From Dipteris shenzhenensis (taxonomy: Eukaryota > Polypodiophyta > Polypodiopsida > Gleicheniales), in the NCBI GenBank assembly GCA_047967505.1, contig CM106538.1: a stretch of DNA of 64,000 nt; one strand, 5' to 3'. The notes below the pieces were generated by a model. That model did no database searches. It was not told the DNA's origin and saw only the letters and a list, made by a program, of their open reading frames with translations. Positions 34,510-46,899 of the stretch are shown here, in pieces. How positions within the stretch are numbered: the stretch's first letter is position 1; each line of letters begins with the position of its first letter. A program made the translations under genes and the position numbers.

Positions 34510-37500
34510 ATGTCGACTAGCAATCTTAATCTGGAGGCATCTGCTAAGTTAGACAACTCAATTACGGTACATGGAGATACCGAATGGAGACCATTCTTGT
34601 ACTTCAGGACAAATGGGAGTACGTCGATGGGTCTACACCTAGACCATTGGACAATCCAGCCACAAGTAGCTCTACTCCATCTGTTGTCACATCACTAGCA
34701 ATGGGATCTACAACGGCATCTACAACTACACAAACAGTTTTTGCACTAGTAGCAAATCCTGCCATTGCCTGAGCTCAGGCAGAATGGGATAAGAAAGACA
34801 AGTACACCTATCATTTGATCAACAGAATGTGCAAGATGTCATGCTAGGACAGCTCAACACAATCAAGACATCGAAAGAAGCATGGGATATGTTCGCAGCT
34901 CTCTACGAGTCCAAGAACACATCCAAGATTTTCACCCTGAGAAACCAAATCAACCAGAGTTTCCACAACAGTAGTGAAACCGGTCATGATTATGTACTCC
35001 GCATAAAAGACTACAACAATCAACTTGCAGCAGCAAGAGAAACTATGAACCCCACAAAAATGGTTCAAGTCATTCTGAATGGACTAGGAGAGGGATACGA
35101 GAATCTAGTCAGAATATTGCCATCCAACGACAAAATCTGACACTGGAAGAACTTCAGTCAGTCCTACTTGGTAAAGAACTCAGGACTCAGGCAATTTAAG
35201 CACGTAAAGGTAATTCTAATGATCAATCATTCACAGCTTTAGACAAAAGCAGAGGCACAGGTAGAGGCAGAGGTAGATCATACCAGAAAAGTGGTCATCA
35301 TCAGCAACAAAGTCAAAGTTAGCATCAACATCAACATCAACATCAACATCAACATCACTATCATCCTCAGCAACATCAAAATTAGCAAAGAGGAAATCAT
35401 TCCAACCGAGGAAGATTTCAAGGACGAGGGAATGCATCCACCAACGTGTCAAACATCCAGTGTAACTACTATCACAAGTTTGGACACTATGAAAGAGATT
35501 GCCACAAGAAGCAGTACGACCAAGGCGATCAATCTAGCAATAATCGAGGGAATGCCCGAGGTAGAGGAAATCATCGTGGTGGACATTCTAGTCACAATCA
35601 TTTTGCAAATGAACATGGAAATATGTTTCTTGCAAGTAAGGAAATGCATCAGACTGATACAGTGTATCTAGACACTGATTACAATCCCAAATAGGATTAC
35701 AGCTATCAAATCGACCAAATGGAACAGGATCCTTAGTACATCGACAATGGTGCATCATCTTATATGACAAATCATCAGGAATGGTTCACAGAAATGAAGC
35801 CATTAAAAGGACAGAAAAATGTCATCTACACAGTAGATAATACAATGAATCCAGTTCAAGGGACAGGTGTTATCCTTATGAACAATTTCACTGGTACAAA
35901 AGGATTAGTGAAAGATGTGCTCTATGTTCCGAAGCTCAACAAGAACCTTTTGTCAGTAGGTCAAATGAGGGAACACAATTACAAAGTCATCTTTGACGGT
36001 GATGAATGCACTATCAGAGATAAATCCAAAAGATATCAGCTAGTAGCAAAAGGTGTCAAGGAAGGATGCTTATACAGAATGCTAGCTACAGTACCAGATA
36101 AGCATGCCATGTCAGCTCAACCGCAATAGATGCCACTATCTGCAAAATGGCACAAGAGATATGGTCATGTCAACTTCAAGTACTTGTTAGATCTTAGGAA
36201 TCAGAATATGGCAATTGGGATTCCGAAGCTACAGTTTCTTGAAAAAGTTTGTGAAGCATGCTGCTTCGGCAAACAAAAGTGAACCAACTTTGTCAGAAGT
36301 ACCTCTTGTGCATGAAGTATTCTTGATTTGATACATACAGATGTATGGGGTCATGTCGAGACCCGCAACATCAATGGTTCACTTTATTACTTGACTTTCT
36401 TCGACGACTATAGCAAATATTGTTGGGTCTACTTTCTGAAAGAGAAATCTAAAGTGTTTTCTAGATTTCAAGAATTCAAAGCCATGGTAGAAAACCAGAC
36501 AGGCAGAAAGATCAAGGTCATGAGATCAAATAGAGGAGGTGAACACATGTCTTTAGCATTCATGAACTTTTGCAGAAATCATGGCATTCGAAGACAATTC
36601 ACATGTGCAGATACTCCTCAGCAGAATGCAAGAGCTGAAAGGAAGAATGGGACTTTAGCAGACAGTGCTAGAGTAATGCTTAGTGAAAAGCATCTTCCGA
36701 ATCAGTATTGGGAAGAAGCAATAGCCACTGCAAACTATTTGCTTAATCGTCTTCCTACCAAACCAATATAGGGTATGATTCCTTATAAAGCATTCACTGG
36801 ACACAAGCCACACATTGGGCATCTCCGCATATTTGGTTGCATAGCATATGCCCACATACATGTGATCATCGTAGGAAATTGGATGCAAAGTCACGCAAAT
36901 GCATCATGGTTGGCTACAATGAAGAAAGCAAAGCATACAAATTGTATGATCCCATCAATCGCAAGGTCATTATCTCCAGAGATGTAATCTTTGATGAGGA
37001 ATCAGAATGGAAAACCTCACCTACACAGGAGATAGAAGCATCGACTTCACAGTCATCTACAAAACAGGTTGATGAAGAAGAGCAAGAATTGCTACCAACA
37101 CCCCAAGCAGAGCCACAGTAGCTCAGACGGTCTACTAGGGAAAGCAGACCACCAGCCAGATTGACATATGCTCAAAAAGGCAAAGCAATTCAGGTGGAAA
37201 CCACCAACTATGCTCTTATGACTACCATCATGGCTACAGAAGAGCTAGTGTAACTTCGAAGACACAGTAGACAAGCCAGAATGGCAAACTGCTATGAATG
37301 AAGAAATGGATGCTTTGTATAAGAATAATACTTGGGAATTATGCGACCTTCCACCAGGAAAGAAGGCCATAGCAAACAAATGGGTATACAAAGTAAAGTA
37401 CAATCCAGATGGTAGTATTTATAGATACAAAGCTAGATTAGTTGCAAAAGGATTTGCACAACAATATGGTCAAGACTATGATGAGACTTATGCTCCAATA

Positions 37501-38741
37501 GCAAAGATGCATTCCATACGATTCTTGATATCCCTAGCGACACTCAGCAAATGGAATGTGTATTAGCTCGATGTCAAGAATGCATTTCTCAATGGTTATC
37601 TAGACGAGGAAGTCTACATGCAACAACCAACAGGTTATGTTGAACCAGGAAAGGAGAATAAGGTTTGCCATCTCAAGAAAAGTCGCTATGGCTTGAAGCA
37701 AGCACCCAGAAGTTGGTACAGTAGAATTGATAAGTATTTTGTTGATCTGGGATACATGAAGTCCAATGCAGATCATACTCTCTACTACAAAGTTCAAGGG
37801 GAAGACATTACTATTGCACTTTTGTATGTAGATGATCTGATTGTGACAGGAAGCAAGGATAGCTTCATCATAACATTGAAACAACACTTATCTGCAGAGT
37901 TCGACATGAAAGATCTTGGACTTATGCACTATTGTCTTGGAATTGAATTCTGGAGAGATTCAAATAGCACATTCATGAGTCAGCTCAAGTATGTTGATAG
38001 TCTCCTGAAGAAGTTTCATATGGCAGATTGCAAGATTGCAGCCACTCCCATGGAACAGAGTTTGAAACTTACTAAAGATTCAGAAAAGCCTTTAAGCCTA
38101 TAGTCAATGATAGATACTACAGGCAGCTCATTGGATCTCTTATATATCTGACTATCACATGGCCAGATATTTGTTATGCAGTAAGCTCACTAGCATAGTT
38201 TATGGCAAATCCAAAACAGTCTCACTGGAATGTAGCCAAAAGAGTCTTGAGATACATCAGAGGTACAAGACAGTTTGGGATAGAATACTGAGGAAGTCAT
38301 CCACGGTTGCATGGATACCATGACAGTGACGATGCCGGAGATCATGAGATCAGGAGATCGACACAAGGATATGCATTTTCCCTTGGTCAAGGTGCTATAT
38401 CATGGTTGTCAAACAAATAGCCAACTGTTTCTTTGTCTTCGACTGAAGCAGAATATAGAGCACTCACTACAGGTGCATGTGAGGCTATATGGCTCAGAAG
38501 ACTATTGTCAGAAATAGATTACTTTGATGAGTCAAAGCCAACAACAATATACTATGATAATCAATTGGCTCCAGCATTGGCCAAGAATCCAGTATATCAC
38601 TCCAGGACAAAGCACATTGATGTCAGAGAGCACTTCATCAGAGAAAGAGTGTTACTTGGTGACATCACACTGCAACATTGTGATAGCAAAGAGAATGTTA
38701 TAGACATCTTTACCAAACCACTCGGTAAAGAGCTATTCTAA
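34510..38741 (+). pseudogene. Ty1/copia gag-pol polyprotein, near full length, inactivated
   Basis: Domains in copia order. Gag with LNTIKTSKEAWDMFAALYES (34829-35140). CCHC knuckle CNYYHKFGHYERDC (35461-35502). Protease site YIDNGASSYMT (about 35738; usual form D-S/T-G-A). Integrase with IHTDVWGHVETRNINGSLYY (36328 on) and QQNARAERKNG. Reverse transcriptase with NKWVYKVKYNPDG (37375), QAPRSWY and YVDD (37825-37836). RNase H with SSTEAEYRAL (38436) and TKHIDVREHFIRE, ending at 38741. The core is disrupted by frameshifts in gag and stops at 34770, 35138, 35692, 36127, 36769, 37564, 38101 and 38196, mostly TAG. Integrase before reverse transcriptase fixes the family as copia. Confidence 0.9.
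35319..35360 (+). repeat. (CATCAA)n hexanucleotide repeat in gag
   Basis: About six near-perfect CATCAA units inside the gag 3' part just before the zinc knuckle, likely coding for a Gln/His-rich linker in the original frame. Confidence 0.75.
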
Positions 38742-38798
38742 AAACACTGACTAGCTCTTGGTTTGACGCAGAGGAAGGACATTCCCATTAAAGGGGTG

Positions 38799-39103
38799 TG
38801 ATGGAATGTAATGCTCAGTCCTTCTTCGATTCCCCAGAATCATCATCTTGAGGGAAGGCCTACTTCATCATGTTGATCTTGAGGGAAGGTGTTGAGAGTT
38901 CATGCTCAACATCATGTGATCATGTATAAGTGCTATAAAGGAAAGGGTTAGATCCACTAACCCTAACCCTAAATGGGTTTGTATATATTCTATTTTTTCA
39001 ACTAAATTTATTGTACAGTTAGTCATTTGTGGTGTGCTCTCTAGCTATGCCCTCTCTCCTCATCTCCACTCTTCTCCTCTCCCCTCTTCATATTTTGTCA
39101 ACA
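38799..39103 (+). mobile_element. Candidate 3' LTR of the copia element (~305 bp), PPT before it
   Basis: TTAAAGGGGTG (38789-38798) is a polypurine tract placed about 50 bp after the RNase H stop. The next bases TGATGGAATGTAATG open a segment that ends in TTTTGTCAACA at 39103. It includes GTGCTATAAAGG (TATA-like, 38931) and ACTAACCCTAACCCTAAA (38957 on), a telo-box-like motif. No matching 5' LTR was found before 34510, so the boundaries are inferred from one copy only. Confidence 0.5.
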
Positions 39104-41020
39104 CATTCTCACTTCAAGCTGATGTATAATCTTATATCAATGCTTGCAACATGTTTATGACAAAAATATCAAAGAAAAATCCGAATTAATTCTACATACT
39201 GTGAGTTTTGGAACACCATTAAAGAAAGAAAACATTATTTCTTTTGTATTTAAGTCGTAAACTTTGATTTAAGCAAATGATTCTCCTAGATACATATAAT
39301 TTGTTAAGGATTAAACATTAATTCTAGCCTTGATGAATAAACAAGTATATAATGTTTGAGCTAATGTTTTAGAAACAATGCACATTGTTTATAAATAAAT
39401 TAGGGAAATCATGAGGTCTACAAGATCTTAACCTTTTTTCACTACCTCTTTAGGAAAGAAGTGATCCATTATAAATTGTTCAAATTTCTTTTCACATGAA
39501 ACATTCTAGCCCTCTAGGAAAGAAACGCTCCATTGTATTTTGCCTTTTTAACACAAAATTAAAGCTCATGAACCTTTCCTATTTTAAGACTTTTTCATCA
39601 CATATACGTTCTTTGTTACAATCACCTCAATTGTTGCATTTTTGTGATAGTCAAAGCCACATGAGCTTTGAAATATAAAGTCTCTTACTTTATATAAATT
39701 AATGGAGTAGATCTGTCCTTCAATACTATCTCATATGTCTGTGTGTCTTTCTTTTTGGGAGAGTGCCTTTATTTTAAATCCCACTAGGAATACTTACATA
39801 CATAAGTCGCTACCCAACACACAAAGACTTCACACCCAAATGTTTAGTCTCACGTATTTCTATTTCAAACACTTGAGCATAAATCAATTACACTTTTCTG
39901 TGATTGCCTCCTCTGTGTTAACCGTGCTTTTTAGCAAAGTTATTGGCTTTTGCTTAAATATCTCTTGATGTTATGATTGATGGATATGACAAGGAGCCCA
40001 TAACCCCCACCTAGTAAACACATAGAGCAGCACACACTATGGCTCAAACTAAAACAAAGCTTGAGTAAATTCGCAAACATAGATGATAGAAAAGTGAAAG
40101 CGATGTCTTGGCTCGCCAAGAAAAAAGCTTAAAGCGAGGCAAAAGTTGCTAGGTAGTTGCACTTTGATGTCAATCACAATGTTCAATCACAATGTTCTTT
40201 GTGAAGGAACACACATGTTAATAATTGAAGGCTTTTGGCTAATGTGAAATGGGGAAAAAGCTCTAATTTGAGTGAGGGACTTGAATGCAACCTTGAAATT
40301 CGAAGCCTTTAACGGGCTTCAAAGCCCTTTAGACATTCTAGGGAAGGCCAATGAAAAAAATGAAGGCCAACAATTGAACAAGGTTTCAAATTTTTACAAA
40401 TAAATACATGTATTTACCCTTATTTACTTACTTTTGAAGGCCACTGTCTGATTTTGTCCTTCAATATGAAGGTTAGGGCAGGCCTTCAATTTTCAGGGGT
40501 GCTCGTATGGGAGGGACCTGGATGCATTGGAAAGATGGCCTAGGGATTGTGGAAATGGATAGTTGCAGACTTTGATGGTGAGAATGCTTGAATTTGATAA
40601 TAAGAATTTAGTGCTCACTATTTATTAGTCAAATTTAAGTGTTATAATCAACTTAAACCTTTTGGGGATTAGTGCTCAAGACACCCACCTCTTGTATTAT
40701 TCATTTTGTATTAGTCATAATCAACAAAAACCTTTTGGTGATGTTGCAAAGAATTGATGCATTGAAACACCAAAAAGTGAAATATTGGGTATTTTAATAA
40801 GCAGAGGAAAGTGATGAAGTTGAAGGGTGAGAGTTTGGAGGAACCCTTTTTCATGTGGCAGGTAAAAGCCACCGCTTTTAAAGATGCTTTTTTGTAGCAT
40901 TGAGAAGGAGGGGTCCAACACGTTGTGAAAGGGAGAAGAAGAAGATCGTGCGGAGGACTAAATTGGCGGGAGATGTGCCAAGGCAAGGATAGCGGTGGGG
41001 AAAGGGCGTTGTTGGGTGAC
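39104..41020. other. Unassigned AT-rich intergenic stretch
   Basis: No coding or structural signal I can support. Small tandem echoes (CACAATGTTC at 40177-40200; GGGGATTAGTGCTCA and related text at 40600-40680) are present. Confidence 0.5.
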
Positions 41021-41025
41021 TGACT

Positions 41026-41036
41026 TATATAATATT
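41026..41036 (+). promoter_or_regulatory. TATA box of the DUF4408/DUF761-like gene
   Basis: TATATAATATT about 390 bp upstream of the preferred start codon, followed after ~85 bp by a CT-rich leader with a (CT)n run at 41119-41131, a common plant core-promoter and 5' UTR arrangement. Confidence 0.5.
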
Positions 41037-41424
41037 ATATTATTATTATTCTAATTCCTCCAAGCTAAGGCCTTTCCTTCGCTTCACCTGCACGCTTCCC
41101 TCCACCTGCTGAGCTGCTCTCTCTCTCTCTCAGCTGCCTCCTTCGCCAACAAGCCTTGGACTTGCATCCCCTCTCCTTCCCTCTCCCTGTAGCTCGTAGA
41201 TCCTTAGAACAAGCTTCAACAGTCTCTCATCAAAGCTCACCAAAGCTTCCTTCCACTCTCCCAACAGCCTTCCCGCGTTGCCATTGCCTCAACAACCAAG
41301 GCCGCCGCTTGCTTTCAGCTTTCGCCGACCACAACGATTTGCTGCCTCCCCCATAAATCCTCCTTTGCAGTGTGCAAACTCATCCCGTATCCTTTTTGCC
41401 ATTCCAAGCAGTAGCCTGTTCCCA

Positions 41425-43065
41425 ATGGACTACCCTGGCTTTGACCTCCCTGACGAGGACAAGTACCCAGACCCTTCTCCCCCTCCCCCTGCCTCATCAC
41501 GCATTGGACGCCTCATCATCAAAGGCTTGTCGATCTTCCTCATCCTCTTTCTACTGCCCTTCGTCACCAATCATTGCCTCCCGCTCTTGCGACCGCTTGG
41601 CATGTCCCTCCTGCAAAGGCTCTGGGATGTATTGAGATTTATAGTTATAACTACGGTTATTACCTTTGGCATACTGAGTACGCAGCGCAAAACTGTGGAG
41701 AGGGCAAATTCTTGGAAAGACGATGACGATCGATACTCAAGAAATCCCCGGTTCGATGCAATGCTCAATGAGGTGGATCAATTCAGGGGCAAGCATGCCG
41801 AAGAAAGGAAGACAAATCCGAGCAATGTCTACGTCCGATCAGCAGGAGGTTCTCCTGAATTAGCTAACGACAGCTACAAATTCGCCCAATCGCCAATTAA
41901 GATGCAATCTGTTGAACCTCCGATGGTCGAGGAGGAGGTCTTTCAGCCCAAGAAGTTCGTCACTTCAGAGAAAGTGGGAGAAACGCGGATATCCACACTC
42001 GGATCTGCTGGAAAGATCAATGCTCACCAGAAAGATGCGGACTTCTCAAAGACGGGAAAAATAGATGCTACAGAGTCCCATGGCGCCGATCGTAGCATTG
42101 AAGGATCAAACAACAAGGCATATCTTATTTTCAGTGAGGATGCTTCTGGCTTAACAAGATCCGCAAACAACACAGTGCTAATGACGAAAGCCGATCCGAG
42201 ATTCACTTCTGTGTACGAAGATCATCCTGTGATCGGGAGGAGGACTAGCGCCCGCTCCGAGTGGGACGACGAGAGCGGCAAGTCTCGCAAAAGATCGAGT
42301 TCGGTTGATCGTCCAAGTCAGCAGGCACGAGGGGACATTTTGAATGCAAATGCACAGGCGCCAGACAGCACTTCGAAGGTTTCGAAGCTGGCTGTGGAGA
42401 CACGAGCGGAAGCAAAGAGGGATGCTAGTGAAGCACGAAACATGGCGTCAGATACAGCTATCAAGGTTTCGAAGCCCACTATCGACGCGCGAACAGAAGC
42501 GAAGGGGACCGCAACGAGTGCACGAAGCAAGGCAAGCACTTTGAACAAGCTTGTGTTGAGCTCCAGGCACAGCAGAAGCGCTCTCGATTTGGACCAATAC
42601 AACGATATGGAGAAGATTGGGAAGTCTTCGCGAAGGAACACAAGCTTATCATATGATTTCGGAGACGATTACAGTCCGGAATGGCTGTATGATGATCCGG
42701 CAGCGCCCCAACCGCCTCCACCTCCACCTCCTGCGGCCGATTCATCAGACAGCGAGACCGAGGAGGCTTCTGCAGATGCAAAGACGATTCCTGAATCCAC
42801 AGCAGATCAGGCTTTCTCACAGAACCTGGTTCCATGGAGATCTACACCGGTGAACATAGCAGCTCCGAGCGCGAATGCAAGCAGCGTCCCCCATCCATCG
42901 CAAGCATCGGCGGAGGAAGCATCTACGTCGATCAGTCCGAGTCCAGGCGAGCTGAACAGGAGGGCCGATGCATTCATAGCCAGGTTCCACGAGCAGATGA
43001 GGATGCAGAGGGTGGAATCACTGGAGAGGTACAAAAGATGGCTAGAGAAAGGAGGCTACAATTGA
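41425..43065 (+). CDS. Two-helix membrane protein with C-terminal DUF761-like motif (DUF4408/DUF761 type)
   Basis: A 546-residue frame from MDYPGFDLPDEDKYPD. The frame is open upstream to an ATG at 41278, but those 49 residues are low in complexity and fall in the CT-rich leader, so 41425 is preferred. Two hydrophobic helices lie at about 33-57 and 67-86, as in DUF4408 proteins. A long polar, Ser/Lys/Asp-rich middle is predicted disordered and contains two ~35-residue degenerate repeats (SKVSKLAVETRAEAKRDASE and IKVSKPTIDARTEAKGTATS). A proline run (PQPPPPPPPA) precedes the last ~36 residues, RRADAFIARFHEQMRMQRVE and on, which match the DUF761 C-terminal signature. Family members are plant-specific and largely uncharacterised. 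Single exon, no defects. Localisation to a membrane is inferred. Confidence 0.8.
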   Translation: MDYPGFDLPDEDKYPDPSPPPPASSRIGRLIIKGLSIFLILFLLPFVTNHCLPLLRPLGMSLLQRLWDVLRFIVITTVITFGILSTQRKTVERANSWKDDDDRYSRNPRFDAMLNEVDQFRGKHAEERKTNPSNVYVRSAGGSPELANDSYKFAQSPIKMQSVEPPMVEEEVFQPKKFVTSEKVGETRISTLGSAGKINAHQKDADFSKTGKIDATESHGADRSIEGSNNKAYLIFSEDASGLTRSANNTVLMTKADPRFTSVYEDHPVIGRRTSARSEWDDESGKSRKRSSSVDRPSQQARGDILNANAQAPDSTSKVSKLAVETRAEAKRDASEARNMASDTAIKVSKPTIDARTEAKGTATSARSKASTLNKLVLSSRHSRSALDLDQYNDMEKIGKSSRRNTSLSYDFGDDYSPEWLYDDPAAPQPPPPPPPAADSSDSETEEASADAKTIPESTADQAFSQNLVPWRSTPVNIAAPSANASSVPHPSQASAEEASTSISPSPGELNRRADAFIARFHEQMRMQRVESLERYKRWLEKGGYN

Positions 43066-46000
43066 TCAGCTTCTGGCTGCGTGATGCAGATCCACAACGA
43101 AGGTTGCATATATCAGAGGCAAGGTTTCAAAGATGATGAAGACGAAACCCATCGGTAGACAAGAACTACTCCTTCCTATATTTCACAGCAGTGGTGATAG
43201 ACGATCATCTCTCTCATCTCTCTCAGCTCAATCTTCGACTTAGTGATCATCTGCAAGTGCTGCATTCTGAGATAATTCGCAGAGTACTTGCAACATAATC
43301 TCCATCTCTTCTTCTTCTTCTTCATCATCATCATGATCAGAATCTGATCCGCCGAGTACTTGCACGAAACTCCATCTCTTCTTCTTCTTCTTCTTTTCTT
43401 TACTTCATGACTTAACAGTACACGCCGGTCTTCTTCATGACTTAGCAACGAAAACTCCATCTGCCTTCTTGTTCACACACTCGGGTCTCATAAGCGCCCC
43501 AGGCCCAGCCCCTAGTTTCTCTTCCACAACGATATTGCTGTATAAGCCCATGGGAGAAATTAAACAAGACAAACACCTGATTTTAGATACTACTTACTGG
43601 CAGCAGCGTCGTAATATGTACAATATTCTGTGCAGTCCTCTTCTAGACAACGTACAGATCGACAGTTTTGACGCGTGAGCACTTGGCTGGTCACTGATGT
43701 ATGTTCTGTTTGTGGGTTTTAAACGAATGTGGTCTCAAAGTTTTCAGGCAGATGTTGAAGTGACCTTGGGCTCGAATATAGTTACGCTGCTGCTGTTTTG
43801 AATTTTGCAGTCCCTCTAGAACTTAGGGGGCTTCACACTCGTCCGCGGATGAGTGAAGCCCCAAAGTTCATGTCCGCCTCCATTTCTCTCACATGAGGTT
43901 GTCCATCCGTCGCCCCTTTCACAAGCAGAGGACGAAAACAACGTTATCTAATAATGTTGCAATATAATGCAACCAATGTGGTTTACTCTAGTGGTTAGAT
44001 CGTCAAACAGTTTGAAAGGTGGTGCAACGTTCAAATCTTTCTATAGACTGCTTCTCAACGGACGACCTCGCGGGTGGCTTGTTGAGGCCACCCATGAAAA
44101 TTTTGAAAGTTGGGTGTGATTGGATTGCCATGTCACTTTCTTTATAGCTATGGGCGCTTGTGTGTGAAATGGCCTTCAGTTGGGCATCAACATTGATTGA
44201 CTGAAGGCAAGATCAAGGATGGGCGGGCACCTGCATGTGAAACCCACCTTAGACTTTTAGTTTTAGGGCCATGCGGCTCAAGGAAAAATCAAAGTACCTC
44301 CAATGCACCTTCAGTCTTGCATGGCCCAAGGAAAAATCAAAGTACCTCCAATGCACCTTCAGTCTTGAAGGTGAGCACTAGTGCGCCACTGATCAACTCC
44401 CTCTGCAGTCTCTCCTGCCAACTCCCAAAAGGCTAAATGCCTCACAAATACTCAGAAGCCAATGTGCAAAGGCTTGACAAAGGCTCTTTAGGCTCAGAGA
44501 GAGCTTCCTAACATCTTTAACCTATTAACCACTGACACCCAAAAAAAAAAGAGAGGACAAGTGGTAGCTTGGAGAAAAAGAGCCTACCACATGTCACAAA
44601 GAAGGAGCTCTTGGATGGAGGCTTGGAGGGGGGAAGAGGTGGAGAGACAAGAGGTAGCTTTAGGGGCAAGGAAGAGATAGAAGGTCAATAGAATGGACGA
44701 GATGGAAGATCACCTTCAAGAGGAAGGAGGAGAGAGGAAGGAGGAGATGGAAGGTTAATGGAATGAAATTAGGAGATGGAAGGTCTCAGAGCCATGCATG
44801 GGTTAAGACTTAATTTAAGAATCAAACATCCACCTTCAGATGGGGAGTGGTTGAGGATGGTCATGCATCTTTGCCTGTGCAAAGCACAGGTTCAGTACTC
44901 GTTTATTTAATGCTCACACATTTACACAACTAATTGCAAATGGAGCTTTCATCACGTGTGCATTGGCCCTTAGTGTATTTTATAAAAGAATGTTTTTGCT
45001 CACTGCTACCTGAGTGGGAATGCTACATTCTGAGCCAGTGTTGGCTTTTTGTGGGAACTTGCCTACTAGAGCTTGCAATGACCGCGTCAAATTGATGGGA
45101 CCTCTCCAGTAGACATCTTCGACCAATGGAAGCTGTAAGAGGGCTTTCCCACGGTTCTTCGAACTGGCAAATATGCTAGCACCTTGACATAGCCTAACAT
45201 GCATTTCCACGAGAGCCATGGAGCAAAAAACTACCTTTGGCTTAAGTAGAACCTTGCTATTGTTGTTACTTTAGAGTTGGAAGTGATGTATCGACTTGCC
45301 AATATAATTTGCATTGCATCATTTTTTGAGCTAACCTCGTAATGCTTGGGTGGAGAGGGTTTTTTCCCATCTCCACCGTGGCATTGCAAGTGCTCCTATA
45401 TTCTTGGTGGCATTCATGGGAACGGATCAAAGCTCAGGCATTTCCAGCATTTTTGTTGGGTTTGCCAAGCGTGGGAATGTACTCTAAGGGTGAAGCGACC
45501 ACTGCCTAGCTCTCACAAAAAACAAATATCTCTGTGAGCGAGACTCGAAATGCCTTGTTGAGCATCTTAACAAAACACATAATGGCAAGCCTCCTTCACA
45601 AGGCTTGCATCCACATCATATGGGATGTTTGCCTCTTGGATCTGAGACTTCATATGCATTAAGATTAGGGCCTTAGCAGTTGTTGATTTGTTGTAGTTTG
45701 AAGACACGGCTATTTTTGGCTAACGATAAATGAAACATCTTCCCATCCTTGCACATTATACCCAATGTAATACCTAATATATAGTGCCTCTAATTTACTT
45801 AACAAACTTGAGTACTTCTCTACCAAACAAAGATCCCATTACACATTGGTCTGATTGACAAGGTATCCTAAAGTATGTTTATAAGTCTCCATTTGACTTT
45901 TGCAAAGGACACGCCTTATTTCCACATTTTATGACCATTTTCCTAGCCTCTCTTAATGGCATTCCAAGATGCATGGCTAAGATTGGATCCTGAGTCCTCC

Positions 46001-46376
46001 ATTATGTAGATCCCTCATCAATTTTAATTTTTGCATAGCCAAGACCAGGCCTCCCTTTAGGGATACTCTAGATGACGATATGGATTCTAAGAGAGATGCA
46101 TCCCCCCTAAAGCCTTGAAGACCAACCCACAATATCTTTGTCACCAATTGGTATCCATTGATTTTGATAGAGACGAGGGAGTATCTCCTCCACCCGAGTC
46201 CAAACTCATGTGGGATCCAAGTCACCTTCTATAACAAAGATGTCACTTTGCAAATTCAAAATGTAGTAATATTGGGGCTGTTCTTCTTCCAATCCCACAA
46301 GATGCACAACCTCTTATCTCGAGCTTATCTCCCTTCCCCTCATCAATAGCTATTTAGGGGGGTGGGCGGTGGGTGT
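43066..46376. other. 3' flank and unassigned intergenic stretch
   Basis: The 3' region of the preceding gene holds CTT/CAT microsatellites on the plus strand (43308-43335, 43379-43395). Beyond that there is purine-rich low-complexity DNA (44640-44790) and short unconvincing frames. No gene is supported. Confidence 0.5.
44281..44376. repeat. 48-bp tandem duplication
   Basis: AGGAAAAATCAAAGTACCTC and the bases that follow through CAGTCTTG occur at 44281 and again at 44329, essentially identical, so the duplication is recent. Confidence 0.85.
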
Positions 46377-46590
46377 AAATTACATTTCCCAAAGAGGTTG
46401 CAATCCCATTTCCTATTGTGACACAAAAACTCAGAGATTGATCAAAATGGAACACAACCGCATGAGAGACTCTTCGAAATTACATTTCTCAAAGAGGTTG
46501 CAATCTCGTTTCCTATTGTGACACAAAATGAAGGTAAAACTCAGAGATTGATCAAATTGGAACACAACCACGTGAGAGGCTCTTCCAAAT
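46377..46590. repeat. ~105-bp tandem duplication beside the gypsy relic
   Basis: AAATTACATTTCCCAAAGAG through GAGAGACTCTTCG at 46377-46479 is repeated at 46480-46590 with a few substitutions and an ~8-bp insertion (ATGAAGGT). Confidence 0.8.
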
Positions 46591-46899
46591 TATTTGAGGT
46601 CAGGGGAAGAACATGGACCAATATATCTGCGTATGCAATGGTAGCTTGTAGCACCACTTAGAAAATGCTAGAATATAAAGAGAAAAAATGGAGAACATAG
46701 CATGAATTGGAGGCCTAGATATGCAATCATCCTATTTGTTCTAGTAGCTAGGTTTGTACTTGATAAAGATGAAACTATTGCATGTGGGTAGCCCATTTGA
46801 CATGCCTAAGATTCCCAATGGATCTTTGAGTGTTCAAATACTAAAGAGACTGATGATTAGTCTGAACATTAAACTGTTGGCCCAAAAGATAATTTTTTG

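Noticed and set aside
38957-38976. CTAACCCTAACCCTAAA as an interstitial telomere
   Set aside because: Only two to three units inside an LTR-like segment; a telo-box motif is a sufficient explanation.
42318-42835. Minus-strand ORFs of 107 and 118 residues over the DUF761-like gene
   Set aside because: Composition is what the complement of the Ser/Ala/Lys-rich coding strand gives; no motif and no promoter.
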